Shown: piece after piece, positions 49,406 through 62,700 of the stretch
Numbering within the stretch: position 1 is the first letter of the stretch
How the letters are laid out: each line of letters begins with the position of its first letter
From: Plantago major
Lineage: Eukaryota; Streptophyta; Magnoliopsida; Lamiales; Plantaginaceae
Direction: 5' to 3'
NCBI GenBank assembly: GCA_026545765.1
Contig: CM048839.1
Location: 47,538,677 to 47,602,676, forward strand
DNA length: 64,000 nt
Notes under the pieces: generated by a model
What the model was told of the DNA's origin: nothing
The model's input: the letters and a program-made list of their open reading frames with translations, nothing else
Databases searched by the model: none
Made by a program: the position numbers and the translations under genes

Positions 49406-51572
49406 ATACATACATTTGGTCAGGGAGACAGTAACACGAATCTTCTTCTTCTGAATAATCAGAAGTTTCATCATTATCTGATTGAATTTGATTAAATTGA
49501 TGATCTTCTTTATCTGTTCCTATTCCTTCTTCATCAGAACTTATTTCAGAAATTATATTTAAAAGCTGATTTTTTAATTATTCGTCTGAAATTAATTCTT
49601 GTATCTTTTGCCTTACCTTGCAAGTGTTGGCATAATGTCCAGGTGTCTTACACTTGTGACATATTATTTTGTCTAGAGGGACTCTTTCTTTTTTATAAAA
49701 TCTTTCTTTTTTCTTATAAAAACTATTTTTATTATTTGGTTTGTAATCTTGCTTATTGACCTTTTTGTTGGAATATTTTCTCTTGTAAGGTTTTCTGTCA
49801 TGACTATGAATTGGGGGTTTGATTTTATCAAAACCAAACTGTTCGCACCAGCTTCCCAATTCCTTTCTCCTTACCATATTTTGTTTCTTTAGCTGGGATT
49901 TTAATTTTAAATCATTACAAATTTGTAATCCGGTCAGATTTATTTGGTTTATAATTTCTCCGTGTGGCATTGTTTCTATATTTCCATTGATGTTTTTAAT
50001 CTTTTCTCTTACCTTTTCCGCAAATAACTTTGGTAATCCTGAAATAATTTTTTCTTTCCAATAATAATTATTCGGATCATCCCTTTCATAAATTTTTGTA
50101 AGGAAAACATCTTTGTACCATTTGAAATCCTGAAGCTTTCTACATTTTAGACTTTGTAAAATTTCAGTATTTCTTTCACTATACCAATTAGGATCACCAA
50201 CAAAATGAAGTAAAATAGTGTAAATGAGGGGAGTAATCACTCAAATTTGTCTATTATTATCATCTAGAATTGGTATTCCATTGTCATCTTGTTTAATACT
50301 ATCTAATATTACATTTTGTTCTAATGGTGTAAGGGAGTTATCCCAACATCCTTTTAATTGTCCATTAAATCCTAAAATTAAAGTTTTTGCACAATCAACT
50401 TGATCCATTCTATTTCCATATATGTTTGATATGACTACCATTTCTTGACAAGTTTTTATAATCTGATATTCTGCTAACCCATCTATATTCCACTCGTAAA
50501 CTGTTGACCCATTAAAAGTCCTTGAGTATGTGTTTCTTCTAATTGGATGTCTGGGGGAGTGGGTATAGGATAGAAATTTTTGTGTTCTACAGGAAAAATA
50601 TGATTACAATATTCAGACTCATCACCTGAATGGACAGTTTCTAATGATTTTTTTTTAAGTATTTAATTTTTCTAAATTCAAATCTCCTAACTTAGAATTT
50701 ATTTTCTGAAGAATCTCTGTTTCTGTTAACTTAGGTTTATACTCATTGATTTTAAAAGGAAATCTGTGTATCTGCTTATCTGGTGAGGTATGTTCTTTAC
50801 TTGAGGATGCTAAATTTGTCTCAACTGGAGATTGGCTACCTAATTTCTTTTCTATACTATCTTCTATTCTTTCTAATTGTTTTCTCAGACAATGTAAACT
50901 TATATTAGTGTAATTCCTTTGTTTCATTCCTGACTCATCTTCTTTGTTGTCAGTAAGAACTGGCGTACAATCTATGACATCTGCTAAAACCTTTGTTCTT
51001 ACAGGCTATAAAGGTGGAAATTCATGCGAGATACTTGAGCCATCTTTCTTTGTAAAATAAGATTTTGTTTTGGTTAAAACTGAAAGTTTATCATACTTTT
51101 GAAAAAAATAAGTAAAAAATGGTATATGATTTTGTGTAGTAACCATAAATTCATACCAACTGTTTCTTATGACATTCCTTTGTTTTTCATAGAATGTTTC
51201 CATGAACCATTTTCTTTCTTGTTTGTTTTCGTCACTCATAAAATCTTTTTTTTATCAAACTCTTATCTATACAAAATTCTTTTGTCAAAACGTATATGCT
51301 TGAAAGATTTGGTGAAGTTGGTTTATCCTCTTCTTGTTGTTCTAAATCATTTGTGCTATCACTTAAGCCTTGTGAAGTATAAACTGGTTGGGCAACATTT
51401 TTATGTGTTCTAACTCCTTGAAAATTATGTCTATCTCTTTCAAAAATATTAAAAGAATTCTATGGGAATTACTTCGAGATAAATATTCACTATTTCTCTG
51501 TGAGCTATAATCTCTAAATGACATAGAACTTTGTCTGTTAAATCTTATACTAACCCCTCCATCTGGGTGGTC
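49406..51572 (-). mobile_element. Fossil endogenous pararetrovirus (Caulimoviridae) fragment
   Basis: The minus strand carries decayed pieces of a caulimovirid polyprotein. The best preserved is the coat-protein/nucleocapsid part near 50.2-49.6 kb, with WYKDVFLTKIYERDDPNNYY, a lysine-rich stretch and a CCHC knuckle (CHKCKTPGHYANTC) followed by an acidic tail. Upstream pieces (near 51.5-50.3 kb) look like the preceding polyprotein parts, with GGVSIRFNRQSSMSFRDYSS and LILGFNGQLKGCWDNSLTPL. No reverse transcriptase part is present. TA repeats bound it on both sides. It is broken at several points and clearly old. Confidence 0.75.
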
Positions 51573-51625
51573 TATATATATATATATATGGAACACAGTC
51601 CAGCTCCCTCTCCCCCCCCCCCCCC
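51573..51625. repeat. (TA)n then a cytosine run
   Basis: A short TA repeat (51573-51589) marks the other border of the caulimovirid relic. A 14-nt C run follows at 51612-51625. Confidence 0.85.
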
Positions 51626-51629
51626 GGGC

Positions 51630-51720
51630 TAACTTTTAATAAATTGGATTAGGATAGATGGTTAGAGTGCAATATGTGGAATAATAATCTTGGTAACATA
51701 TTGATACTAAATGCGTCATG
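51630..51720 (+). pseudogene. LINE ORF2 relic, piece 3 (linker between zf-RVT and RNase H)
   Basis: A + frame gives CNMWNNNLGNILILNASCTN, compatible with the linker that precedes IWHIWKARN in plant LINEs. It is weak alone but sits in the right place and orientation between pieces 2 and 4. Confidence 0.4.
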
Positions 51721-51903
51721 TACCAACGGTTGTTGGCTCAAGTGGTAAGGGATTTGAGTTCACTTAAGCAAGGTCTTGGGTTCGAGCCTTGTGGATGTAA
51801 AAAACACCGCTGGGAGAGCCGCCCCCTAAAAAAGGGTCCGACGGTGTTCGACTGGATTAGTCGCATGTAGCGGATACTAGTGAGAAATCAAAAAAAAAAA
51901 AAA
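51721..51903 (+). mobile_element. tRNA-derived SINE
   Basis: About 183 bp. A box TGGCTCAAGTGG at 51734-51745, B box GGGTTCGAGCC at 51778-51788, and a 3' end AGTGAGAAATC plus a poly(A) tail. Flanks CGTCATG (51714-51720) and CGCCATG (51904-51910) form a short target duplication with one mismatch. It interrupts the LINE relic. The last 40 bp recur at 60144-60195. Confidence 0.8.
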
Positions 51904-52547
51904 CGCCATGGGGTTTTTTCTTCATCGCTACTATTTGGCATATCTGGAAAGCTCGTAATGAAGTGATCTTTCGCAATAAATCTCTACCCATAGGAGTGAT
52001 TGCGCATAGAATTAAAAAATGGTGCTCAACATGATTGATGTCTTCTTGCGCATTATTAGTGTGAAAAGTTTTGATATTCAGGAGCAAAGTGCTAGGTGGG
52101 AAAGCCCTCAATATGGTTGGATTAAACTCAATATAAATGCAAGTCTCTTTGGGTCGAATGGGGGTGTAGTTGGTGGTGGTTTGGCATGCGATGAGACAGG
52201 GAAATGGCTATGGGGTTTTTCAAAGAAACTAGAAGATGTTTCGATTAATTTTATAGAGCTCTTACTTTGAGGGGAGATTTTACCTTGGCATGGGAAAACG
52301 TATTCCATGCTTTCTTGCTGAAACAGATTATCATGCCATCTATCAACTTTTACAGGACGAACACTCTTTCCATTGCAGTTTGGTAGATTGCAGGTCATTA
52401 ATGAAGAAACCTTGGAGATTTGAACTAAAGCACACAAAAAAGGGAGGTAAGGAGTGTGCGAATACACTTGCAAAGTTGGGGCATGATAGCGATGGCATGC
52501 GTCTTTGGGAGTTATCCCAACACCTGCTTAAAGATGCCGACTTTTAA
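51904..52547 (+). pseudogene. LINE ORF2 relic, piece 4 (linker and RNase H, RVT_3)
   Basis: Reads ATIWHIWKARNEVIFRNKSL, then after a frame change WESPQYGWIKLNINASLFGS and GETGKWLWGF-like sequence (DETGKWLWGFSKKLEDVSIN), then after another change ETDYHAIYQLLQDEHSFHCS and ECANTLAKLGHDSDG. This is the plant LINE RNase H (RVT_3) order, with at least two frameshifts and stops. It could instead be a decayed host RNase H-like gene, but the upstream pieces favour a LINE. Confidence 0.75.
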
Positions 52548-52954
52548 TACGTATGGAATTGACTACTTTTTAGAGTAATTGTTTATTTCTTCTGGAGAAA
52601 AAAAAACATAAATCGAAAATCAAGAATCTATACTATTATCCTAAGCAAACTCAACCAGGTAGTTATTACTACCAAAGGAGAAGTTACATGAAAAATAAAT
52701 TGCTACAAAAAAGACAAAAAAGAAAAAGTAATCACAAGATCAACCGTTTCCATTTGATGCTAAATGGTCCAATGGTGGTAAAAAATAATTTGTTTGGTTT
52801 CAATTTAACCTCTTTTACGTTCGGAAAAGGTTTTAAATTTTCCTTTTTATTTCAACTTTACCTCTATCCATTACTTTTTAAAACTTAATATATTAGACTA
52901 AATATGTCAAAGAATATAAATGAATTAAAACACGCTGAACCGCAGATCATTAAT
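52548..52954. other. Intergenic stretch, nothing recognised
   Basis: AT-rich sequence without motif or repeat ends. It may include the 3' tail of the LINE. Confidence 0.4.
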
Positions 52955-53206
52955 ACTACTACCTCCGTGTAACTTCATACATTCGTTATTTTTACATTCC
53001 ATAGCCTTCATACATTACTAAAAAAGGAAGCTACCCCACACACAACAAATAATAAACAATCTCAACTTTATACTCAAATTACACATTTTGCCACTAAAAG
53101 TACAATTTTCCCCACCTTTTCTATACTCTATCATTACTTTAACTTTTCGCATAAAACTGTGCGCTAACCCTAATGTATGAAGTTATCCGGGACGGAGGGA
53201 GTAGTA
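52955..53206. mobile_element. Stowaway-like MITE
   Basis: Ends ACTACCTCCGTGTAACTTCA and, inverted, ACTCCCTCCGTCCCGGATAA...CTTCATACATT are matched, with TA-rich flanks. The 250-bp interior is AT-rich. It lies just upstream of the CW-type gene's presumed promoter. Confidence 0.7.
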
Positions 53207-53782
53207 TATACCAGAGAAAATGAAAGGAAAGAATATAGTGAAAGGAAATTAGTATTATTATTATTATTATTATAATATAAAAAGAAAAGAAAACCTTAAA
53301 GAACCCTTCTTCCCCCTCAAACTCTCTGTGTCTGTGCAATGTATCAAACAGCAAGTGAAAATAAATGAAACAAAACCGTTGCTCTTAGAAATCGGAGTTG
53401 ATCGTCTGCAAAAGTGTTTCTGTTCCGGAATTCACATTTTCATTCTCTATTCTTTTCTTATTTTTCCTCTTACGGCGGCTTTTTTTTTTTTTTTTTTGGT
53501 ATTTTTTCCTTATTTTGTTAGTTTGTTTTCTGGTGATCATGAGCTAGGGTTTTGAACTCTGTTGTTTTTTGGGAATTTTAGGGTTGTTTTATATATTTTT
53601 GCTAATTTTTTTTTCCTTTTTTCTTACCGTTTGTGGTGTGTTTGGAGTACCTTCCTGGTTTAAAGTTGTGAATTTTGAATAAAAAATAGTGTTATGTTGG
53701 ATTTTCGGATAGAATTTGGGCTAGGGTTTTGAGGGTTTGAGGTAGGTGTAAGGGTTTCGTGTGGCTTTGGAAGTGGCCCAGA
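53207..53782 (+). promoter_or_regulatory. Promoter and 5' leader of the CW-type gene
   Basis: TATAATATAAAAAG near 53270 could be the TATA region. Pyrimidine-rich sequence follows from about 53300 and a T run at about 53482. The leader has several upstream ATGs in other frames. The transcript start is inferred. Confidence 0.45.
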
Positions 53783-56700
53783 ATGACTGGAGAAGAGCCT
53801 CCTGAGATTGAAGAAGGAGAAGCTTTGGACTGCAATCATGATGATTTTAATGTTGATCTCTCTTACATTGTAAGAGTTTTCCTCGTTTATCGAATTTATT
53901 TTGCCTTTTTAAATTTTTTCTGCCAACTGTTTTATGATCATCATGTTAGTATACGAATTTGGACTTGATTTTGGTGTCTGTTTTACTTGTGGTAAGGCAG
54001 ACACAGTTTTAATTTATCGTATTGAGACAACTATTACAGTAGGTGGACATCAAATGAGGAATTGGAATGGTAAAATTCTATTTTGAATGTTCATGAGACC
54101 AAGCTTGGAATGCTAGCAGTCACTGTGTGTAGCTGATTGTTGAACTTGTGGGTGTAAGAGAATCGCTTAATGTTTAAAGTTGCAATGACTGGGTCACTTG
54201 ATTATCATAAAGTCGGCAAATTTAACTTGTCAGACATCAGAGTTCCTAAGTTGATCTCTTTTCTACTAGTGATTTCGCGGATTATTGGGAACTATCTTAA
54301 GAATAAGACAGTAGTTTAGTAGAATTTGCAAGTTTTGTGTTTATGGTGATGCATTCCTGTCAGACATCAGAGATTCTGAGTTGATCTCTTTGCTAGAAGT
54401 GGTTTTGAGGATTATTAGTAACTATCTCAGGAAATACGTATTGGCTGGGACATCTAGCCATAATGCAATTAGGGGACATGAATATTGTTTTAGTTTACTG
54501 CAACTTGCCAGTTTAAGTGTTTATGGTGAATCACTCTTGTAACCTGGTCATTGCTTTACTCTCAACTGTTTATAGTTCCTTATAATTGTATAATCTTGTT
54601 CAGTCATCACTTAGCCAACTGTGTCTAATGCTGTTTGAATTGCTTATCATGCAAGGGCGACAAAGTTCAAAGTATATTGGGCCACTTTCAGAAAGATTTT
54701 GAAGGAGATCTTTCAGCAGAAATTTTGGGTTAGCAACAGAAGATTATTATTATTTTCTTTTTTTGTACTTTCATTCCTATCACTAAAAAAATTTCTGCTT
54801 TGTCGTTGTCTTTCAGGGGCAAGATATGGCGGATATGGTTCATTTTTACCCATGCATCAGCGCTCCCCTCACCGACCACAATCAAGGGCCCCAGCAAGAG
54901 TTCAATACCCCAACTTTCCTGGATCTCCGAACCATATCCCTACAGAGTCATTTGGGCGCAATTCTTCTATTCTAGTTAAAACGGTAGGTTCGGAGCAGTT
55001 ATTAACTGGTTACCATTGTGTGTGTATTTACTTAGATATATGGGTTCTATCACAACACAGGGTCCTGTGCCTGGCACTCTAGGTACACGCCCAGCACTCC
55101 CGCAGGACTCCTCCCAGGGCCCAATTGCCTCCTCCGGGGATGCTTCAGTGCAGCAAAATTCAGTTGCAAATGTTGACCGGGCTGGAATTCTTCCTGGAAT
55201 AGTTGAGCAACATTCAAGGAACAATTTACTAAAGATTCGCATTAAAGTTCCACCACCTGAAGTACTTGCAGAATATGATCGACTGGGGCTTACGACCCCA
55301 TCTATCTCTGGAGAAAGCAGCTCCGAGGAAACTGTCGGATCACCAGTTGAGTCCCATGAGAGTCACAACGAATCTCCTGCTAGAATTATTCAGGTATAAT
55401 TTTGCCTTTCGTTTTAGGTCTCTTTTTTCTTTTATAAGTGATTTTATAACATATTATTTTGTATGTGAACTTGGGTACCTGTAAATTGAATTCGTCCGCT
55501 GACTAAGTTGGCAAACTAGCTTATTGAATTATACTTGCAATACCTTCTTCTCAAGATCCTTTATCTGGGGTTTTTCATTTGTTACTAGCTAAAAATCTGT
55601 CTTATTTGACTGATCATGTCAACTGTCATTCACTTTAAGGCGATTGTGTTGATTTGTTTATGTATCTCCTGTATATATGGAACAGATGATGACTTCTTTC
55701 CCTGATTCTATGCTGCTTTCACCTCTTTGTGCTGAATTGCTGAACAAATTTAAAGACACAGAGCTTTTAGTAGATGGTGACTATGTCGCTAAGCGTTCTG
55801 TAATTTCTGATCAACCTTTGACAACAAATACTTTCCGGTTCAAGAAACAAGAAACTATTGGTGGTGGTGAAAAGCTTGAGGATTCCGTGAACCGATGCAA
55901 TGGGAAAACTTCGGGTAGATCAATACCAGAGTGCCTAACGTCCTTACATGATTCGGATGACAAACATATGCCTGATCTAGTCACAGATCCTGAGCAGGAC
56001 GTCCAACTGAGGAATAAGAGGGGAAGCAAGGGCTGGGTGAAAGAAAGACCAGAATTGAATGATTCAATTAAGGGTGTCTCTCTGGCGCATACTCCTGAGA
56101 AAAGCTTTTGTAAGCTTGAGCAGCGAAATTTGAGATGCAAATCTTCAGACAAGATTTTCAAAAATCGAGCTAGAATTTCTGGGAACAATAATTTAGTTGA
56201 TGATGGGCAGGGGAGTAGTTGCGACAGAAAGCTCGCCGCAGTGAGAGCACATTATGATACTTCGGATGGTAAAAGAGTTAACGGAGCCTCTAATAAATTG
56301 ACTGCTAAAGTTGGCCGGGGATCCATCTTTGGTGGTGTAGATGATTTAGGATCAGGTCATTCTGTGGATAACTTGATACCTGGGAAGAAATCAATTGTAA
56401 GACAAAGTAGTGGGAAGCTAGTTCCAAATATCGCAGTTATTTTGCAAGATCGTGGATGTGATGCACCAAAAAATAGAAATATTGACAAGGTTCATCTCGG
56501 AAAGACTGATTTGACAGATAGAAGTTCAGAACATGTGGAAAACATGAAACTTGCACCGGAGAGGCCTCCTAGTGGCCGGCCTAAGAACTTACATCTTGAG
56601 CCTTCGAAGAAAAAACCAAAACAGGCTGTTAAATTGAAGGATAGATCCACTACTCAACAGTATTTAGGTGGCCCAACTTCAGTAGCATGTATGATGGAGC

Positions 56701-59700
56701 CTCCAGTTGCAGCCATATCTTCTAATGGAGGAATCATCACTGACAACGATGCGTGGGTTTCCTGTGACAGTTGTGGAAAATGGCGTATCCTTCCATATGG
56801 TAGAAATCCCGCAGAATTACCTGATAAGTGGTTTTGCCACATGTTAGACTGGCTGTAAGTTCATTGTTGTTCCTCATTAGGTTTTTTGTGGTCCATAATA
56901 TGAAGGACTGTATAAAATACATTGCAAAATCCATACCATCTCATAGACCATCCCCAGTACTAAGACAGTCCCCTCTCCTGCCATGTAATCTTTCAACTCA
57001 TCTCATACCTAACACTAAAAATATGCCCCAGCAGTAAAACTCTCTAAAACCCATATTTTCCTTTTCTAATTTGAATTTTCAATTACATTATGCATGCTTT
57101 AAATTACTTCCTGTTAAATTGCACAAAACATTCATAAACACTGAAATGATAAAAATACTACTATTGAAAAAAATATTACACAAAATTTACCGGTAAAGTG
57201 TCACAAGAAACTAAGTAAAGTAATATCAATATCATTTAATTTATCAACAGAGGAACTAAAAACTAAAATGAAAATAGAAAACGAGAAAGAAAACATAAAG
57301 TTTCCTACCCTAACAGGTGAGACCAGTTTAAATGCTGCTGGAGATTGTCTTATATTTAATCTGGAAAAAAACTTGATTGTAACTATTAGGATTTCTGTTC
57401 CTTTTCTCCAAGCTTATCATTGTAGCCATGTAAAGTGTCTAACAGGAGGGGGCATCTTTGATAGTGTTGGAATATGTATTGATTGTTTATGACATTGTTG
57501 ATAATCTTGAGGGTTATGGCTAGCGTCATGTCACTTCTCAGAACCAGTTACACCATGATATGGTTTAGTCTAGGAAGCTTAATCCTCTTACCTCATTGGG
57601 ACTGTTTTGGTAAATCACCTGTATCTTTTTCGTGGATAGTGGCTTCAGTAATTTCATTAGATACTGGCCTTAGTTCAGTGCCATGATGAAATAAAAAATA
57701 AGCCGTTCTAGTTATAGGTCAGTTTGGTTAATTTGAAAATAATGACCTCTTTCCACTTAAATGAAATTTAGCACCAAGTGTTCCAGCTTTTGCAAATAAG
57801 GTTGTATTTATTGCTACAAGTATGTGTTCTGTGTTCTTTTCATAAGCTGCACATCCCTGCATTAGTGATCTATTACTTTTGTTTAGCAAATTAGCTGGTA
57901 AGTAGACATTGACTTGCTGACACTTTTGATGAATTTCAGTCCAGGGATGAATAGATGTGATGTTAGTGAAGATGAGACTAACAGCTACAATGCAGTCCAG
58001 TGGACGTACCCTTCAGATACTGGTAGTGTTTATCAATATGATAATCAGGCTCATGCTGTTAATACCAATTGTGGAGGAAGTTCGGCTGGTTTCTGTCAGA
58101 ACTGCGAGAGCTTCAATTCAGGTCATATTTGCGATCAAGTAAAGAAGCAGAAACTAAAAGAAAAACAGATGAACACGGCGCTTTTTGGCAGCAAGAAGAA
58201 TTTGCTGAGACCCACCTTGAAAACAGAGGGGTATGCAAAAAGTACACTTGATTTACAGCATCCAAATAATTCCAGTACTGAGGTGCCAAAGCTAAAGAAA
58301 CGGAAAAATGAACATGTGATTGATGGTGAGTCTCATATGTTGAAGGTTTTGGGGTCTCTTTTCGCTCTCCCCCTCAGTTTTTTTTTTTTCCTTTTTAAAG
58401 TTCTTTTACTCCCTGCCTCAACAGAGTTTTTCCTTTACTGTGTCTCTATATCTAACAGGTGATATTAATCCGAGCAAAAGAGTTAAGAAAGAGTCTACAG
58501 GTGGGATCATGAAGAAGATTAAGGTTCCTGGTGTACCTAATGATGACAATTTCCAGAAATCTGGAGAGATCGTAGTTACTGGAGGCCATGCTTTGACTTC
58601 TGGGTTGTCCAACAAAGCAGCTATGGAAGATGTAAAGAATGAAAATACACAACTAACATGTATGAAAGATGTAAAGAAAGATGATACACAGAAAGGAAAG
58701 GGCAAGATCCAGATTCATCTCAAGAAACAACAGTATCAAATGCAGGATTTGTCCAATGATGGGGCATTGAGTATAAAAGCATCCAAGTCAAAGAGAATTA
58801 TAAAGGATCATGAGGATGTTCAGCATCAAGTTCAGACACCAAAAAAGAGTGGGAGCTACCTGCAACTTGGAAAAGCTTCGGTGCATGAGTGGAAGGATGG
58901 TGATTTTTGCAGGGACAAGAAACCTCGAGTGCCTCAGGTTGAAGATAAGGAGTCCAAAAGATGCAACTTGTATGTTATATCGAAAAGAAAGGGTGTAGCA
59001 CAAAGAGATAGGTTACAGGGGAACAAGGAATGTACACCTGATCAGGATATTGACATAGAACAGCAGGTAAGGAAGAACAGAGTAAAAGGTAGTATAACTC
59101 ATGAGGACTGTGTTAAACTCAAACAGGACTTGGGGTACGGAGAGCTGCCAACAACGGCCACATCGACCTCTTCTAAAATTTCTGGCACGTGTAGAATTAA
59201 AATCAGGCCCATGGATGTGAGAAGCTCACCTGGGGAGTCTGTATCGTCATCCCCTGCAAGGATTGCCTACTCAAACCAGTACCAGGTGTCACCAATTATG
59301 ATGGTGAATGAGGTAAAGACGAATTCTGGTTCCAGTGATATTTCAGCAAGAAGCCATGTGAAGAAATCTTTAAACGTGATTGGAAGTTCTGAGATGAGGA
59401 TACCTAGGAATGGCATTAGTGTTGGTGCTTCCCGTAGGTCTTACACAAACCCTGTTCTTGATTTTGGGGAACCAGAGGCCCGGAAAAATTCATGTGAACT
59501 TGCTTCTGGAGTCTATTATGGACATAACAAGGACGGACTTGGTCAAAGTCATATTAATACTGTGTTATCTCATAGTAAGCCTGAAAAGGATGTGGGTGGG
59601 AGTACTATTGAGAAGATATCTCACCAAATGGTCCAACTGAATGATGGATCATGTACTGACCTTCGTCAGGCAGATAAAAACAGTGCGCACTTTCCTAGCA

Positions 59701-62700
59701 AACACGCATCAGGATCCATACTATCAGCAAAAAGGAGTTCTAAGGATTCAAGACCACCTGAAACTTCTGTAGATGATAATTCATCAAAGTATCTAAAGGA
59801 CACAGTTATTGCCTGCCACCAGAACGAAACAGATAAATCCTTGGCTCTGGAGTCAAACTTTGCAAACAATAAGACTCCCAATGGGGTTGCATTGAAGAAA
59901 GCGAAAAGTATCTTGAGTGAAGCTGAAAGGCTTAGAAGTCATGCTGATTTAATCAAGGTACTTTGGATCTCTTTTATCAGCATCCATTTTATTTGTTTCC
60001 CTTTGAGGCTTCCTCTGGTTTGAGAAAAAATGGAGGAAAAGAAAAACAAGGGCAAACTCAGATTTCCAGTAAAATAATTTTGGGGAATGAAAATCTTCCG
60101 TGCATTTTGTATCACTTAATTTTCCTGGAAATTTGTTATGTATATTAGTCGCATGTAGCGGATACCAGTGAGAAATCAAAAAAAAAAAAAAAAAAGAAAA
60201 GAAATACAATTAGAAGATATTTCGTCATGAATTTAAAATATTTTGCGGATTTCTGTATTTTACTAAAATTTCCCGAGTTGTACCAAACAGATGGGGGCCA
60301 TCCTATCTTTTTATTTTCCCCCAAACCAAAGGAAGCCTAATTTGTTAATCGGTGATCTAAATGTATCTTGATCCTGCTGTGCTATGCATGGGATTTTTGC
60401 CCTTTTTGTTTTATTGTTACTCTCCCCAAACACACACAAACATAATCAGCTACTTGGGCTTGCTTATCTTGATGCCATCAAAGTTAGAATGCAATTTCAG
60501 TCTGCTGTCTGCTCATTCTTATTATTCATATGTAACACTGCAGAAGTCCAATGTTGGTCCCGAAAGTAATTATTGTTACTTTGAAGCTGCTCTAAAGTTT
60601 CTTCTCGGAGCTTCTCTGCTGGAGGTTTGCGATGTTGGAAGTGGCAAAAATATGGTGTCTAATTCAATAGATGCGTATGGTACTGCTGCTGGGCTCTGCA
60701 AGTATGTAATTATATATCTAACCTGAGTACCTATCGCACCCTAAGTTATTGTTATAAAAATGGAATCTTATGTTTAATTTCAAAATTTTCTGCAAAAAAG
60801 TCAGCATTGGGCATATGCACGATGCATGTCATCTAGAGAATGTGAATGAGCTTTTATATTTGGTGTTTGATTATACACTGGTCATTATTCCTGAAGTTGG
60901 TGATGAATGCACTTCCTTCTTAGGATATCTGCAAGCAATGCTTTCTCCTTTGTTTCATATTAATAAATGACATGACACACTGTCTAGGATAATAGAAACA
61001 TAACTTCACCCAACATTCTCCTCCAACTCTAAATTCGCAGTTCATTGATGGACATGTTTTACTTTCCTAAACTTTGAGGAGAGTATGCAATATTTGAAGT
61101 GAAGTTGTGTAATGTGGACAGACATTCTTGTACTAAGTAAGGCTATTACCGACGTTGACCGCAGAGCTCATTGTTTAGAACTTCAGTATAGTGCCCAGTG
61201 TCTTGGAAATTTCTTACATACCTAGTCTAAGCATGTAATTGGAAATCTCTTACCTACTTGTACAATCTGCACCAAATGTGTTCCATTCCCTTTTCAGTTA
61301 TGAAGTTTATATAAGCACAGGATATATCAAATAACCAGTCTTATTTAACATTTCCGTGAAACTTCTCTGTTATGTTTTTATTTCTTCACATTCAAAACAC
61401 ACTGTGCAGAACTTGTGCCGTCAAATATCAAAAAGACCATGAAGTGGCTGCTGCTCTGGCCTATAAATGTGTGGAGGTGGCTTGCATGAGAATAGTTCAG
61501 ATTAAAAGTTCCACTTCCGCAACACAGAGAGTCTGGCATGATCTGCATTCGAGTCTACGGATAGCTGCACAAGGTATGCTGATGCTTTATTATTGTTGTT
61601 GTGAAATGTCGAGTTCTACCAAGGGAGCGGACTATATGTACCTGTATATTCTACATCATGGCTCCTCAAGTTGCAACCATGTCCATATCGAGTCGACCAC
61701 TTATTTCATGGATAACCAAAAGTACGCAACTTAAGGAAATTATCGTGGTTAAGTGTTGGTTGTTCAAGTGCCTTTGTTACCTGGACTATCAGTTACCTTT
61801 ACATACCTGTTGGACACTGGGCACTCTGACTAGGTGCGGGACTTGAAACTCCAGGCCAAAAATTGATTTCTGTTCCTGGAGTACTAGCTAAGTATGTGCA
61901 CCCAATTGGTCTTGCATCCTTTCAAGCCCCTATAGGGTATCTTTTCCCTCGTTTGTTTGACTTCCATAAGATATTCCCAACAATAGAGATAGGGCACTTC
62001 CTTTCATGCTTATATTAGCCGGACTTTTCAATTCCCCCTGCATATGCCTGTTGGACACTCTACACTAAGACGTGAAATGGTACTTCGACACTTCATTTTA
62101 TGCCAAAATGTGATTTATTTTACTGAAAAGCCGAGTCGGGTACTGAATGACCAGTCTGGTAACATAGCTTTCAACCCTCCTGATTTTGCATCATTCAGTG
62201 TGTTACTGTTGTATAGCTAAAGGACTAGAGTGATGTTATGGCTAATATCCACTATGCTCATCTGATTAATCCTGGGTACTTTTTTTCTCCCGTTTTTCTT
62301 GAAAATGCTGTTAATTATATTTTCCTCGTGTCATAGGTGAATCTCCATCATCTTCTGCATCTGATGTTGATAACCTAAACAATTCAGCAACTGCTGCTAA
62401 GGTCACCTTGTCGAAAGGCAATGTTTCTCACACCGGGAATCACAATATAGTGGCTCGCAACAACCCCCGCCTTCTTCAGCTATTTGACTTTGTAAGTTCA
62501 TTGAGTACCCTATTATGTTGGCTGTTTTGGTGTTTGTTCCTCTGTGCTGCTTTTGATTTGAAATTTATGGTCTGATGTAATGCAAATGTTATATCTAGTA
62601 CCTATTCTTTCCATTAGATTTTACAGTGCTGCGTTGCAGGCATGTATTTTGATCTCGGTTAGGCTATGCTTGATTTGTTGGGCTGTGCTTGTTTGTTTTT

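Noticed and set aside
51734-51790. tRNA-like A and B boxes
   Set aside because: No cloverleaf, and a poly(A) tail follows, so this is a SINE and not a tRNA gene.
53759-53782. Upstream in-frame extension (GTG TGG CTT ...) of the CW-type gene
   Set aside because: It has no ATG. The first in-frame ATG is at 53783 and begins the conserved MTGEEPPEIEEGE.
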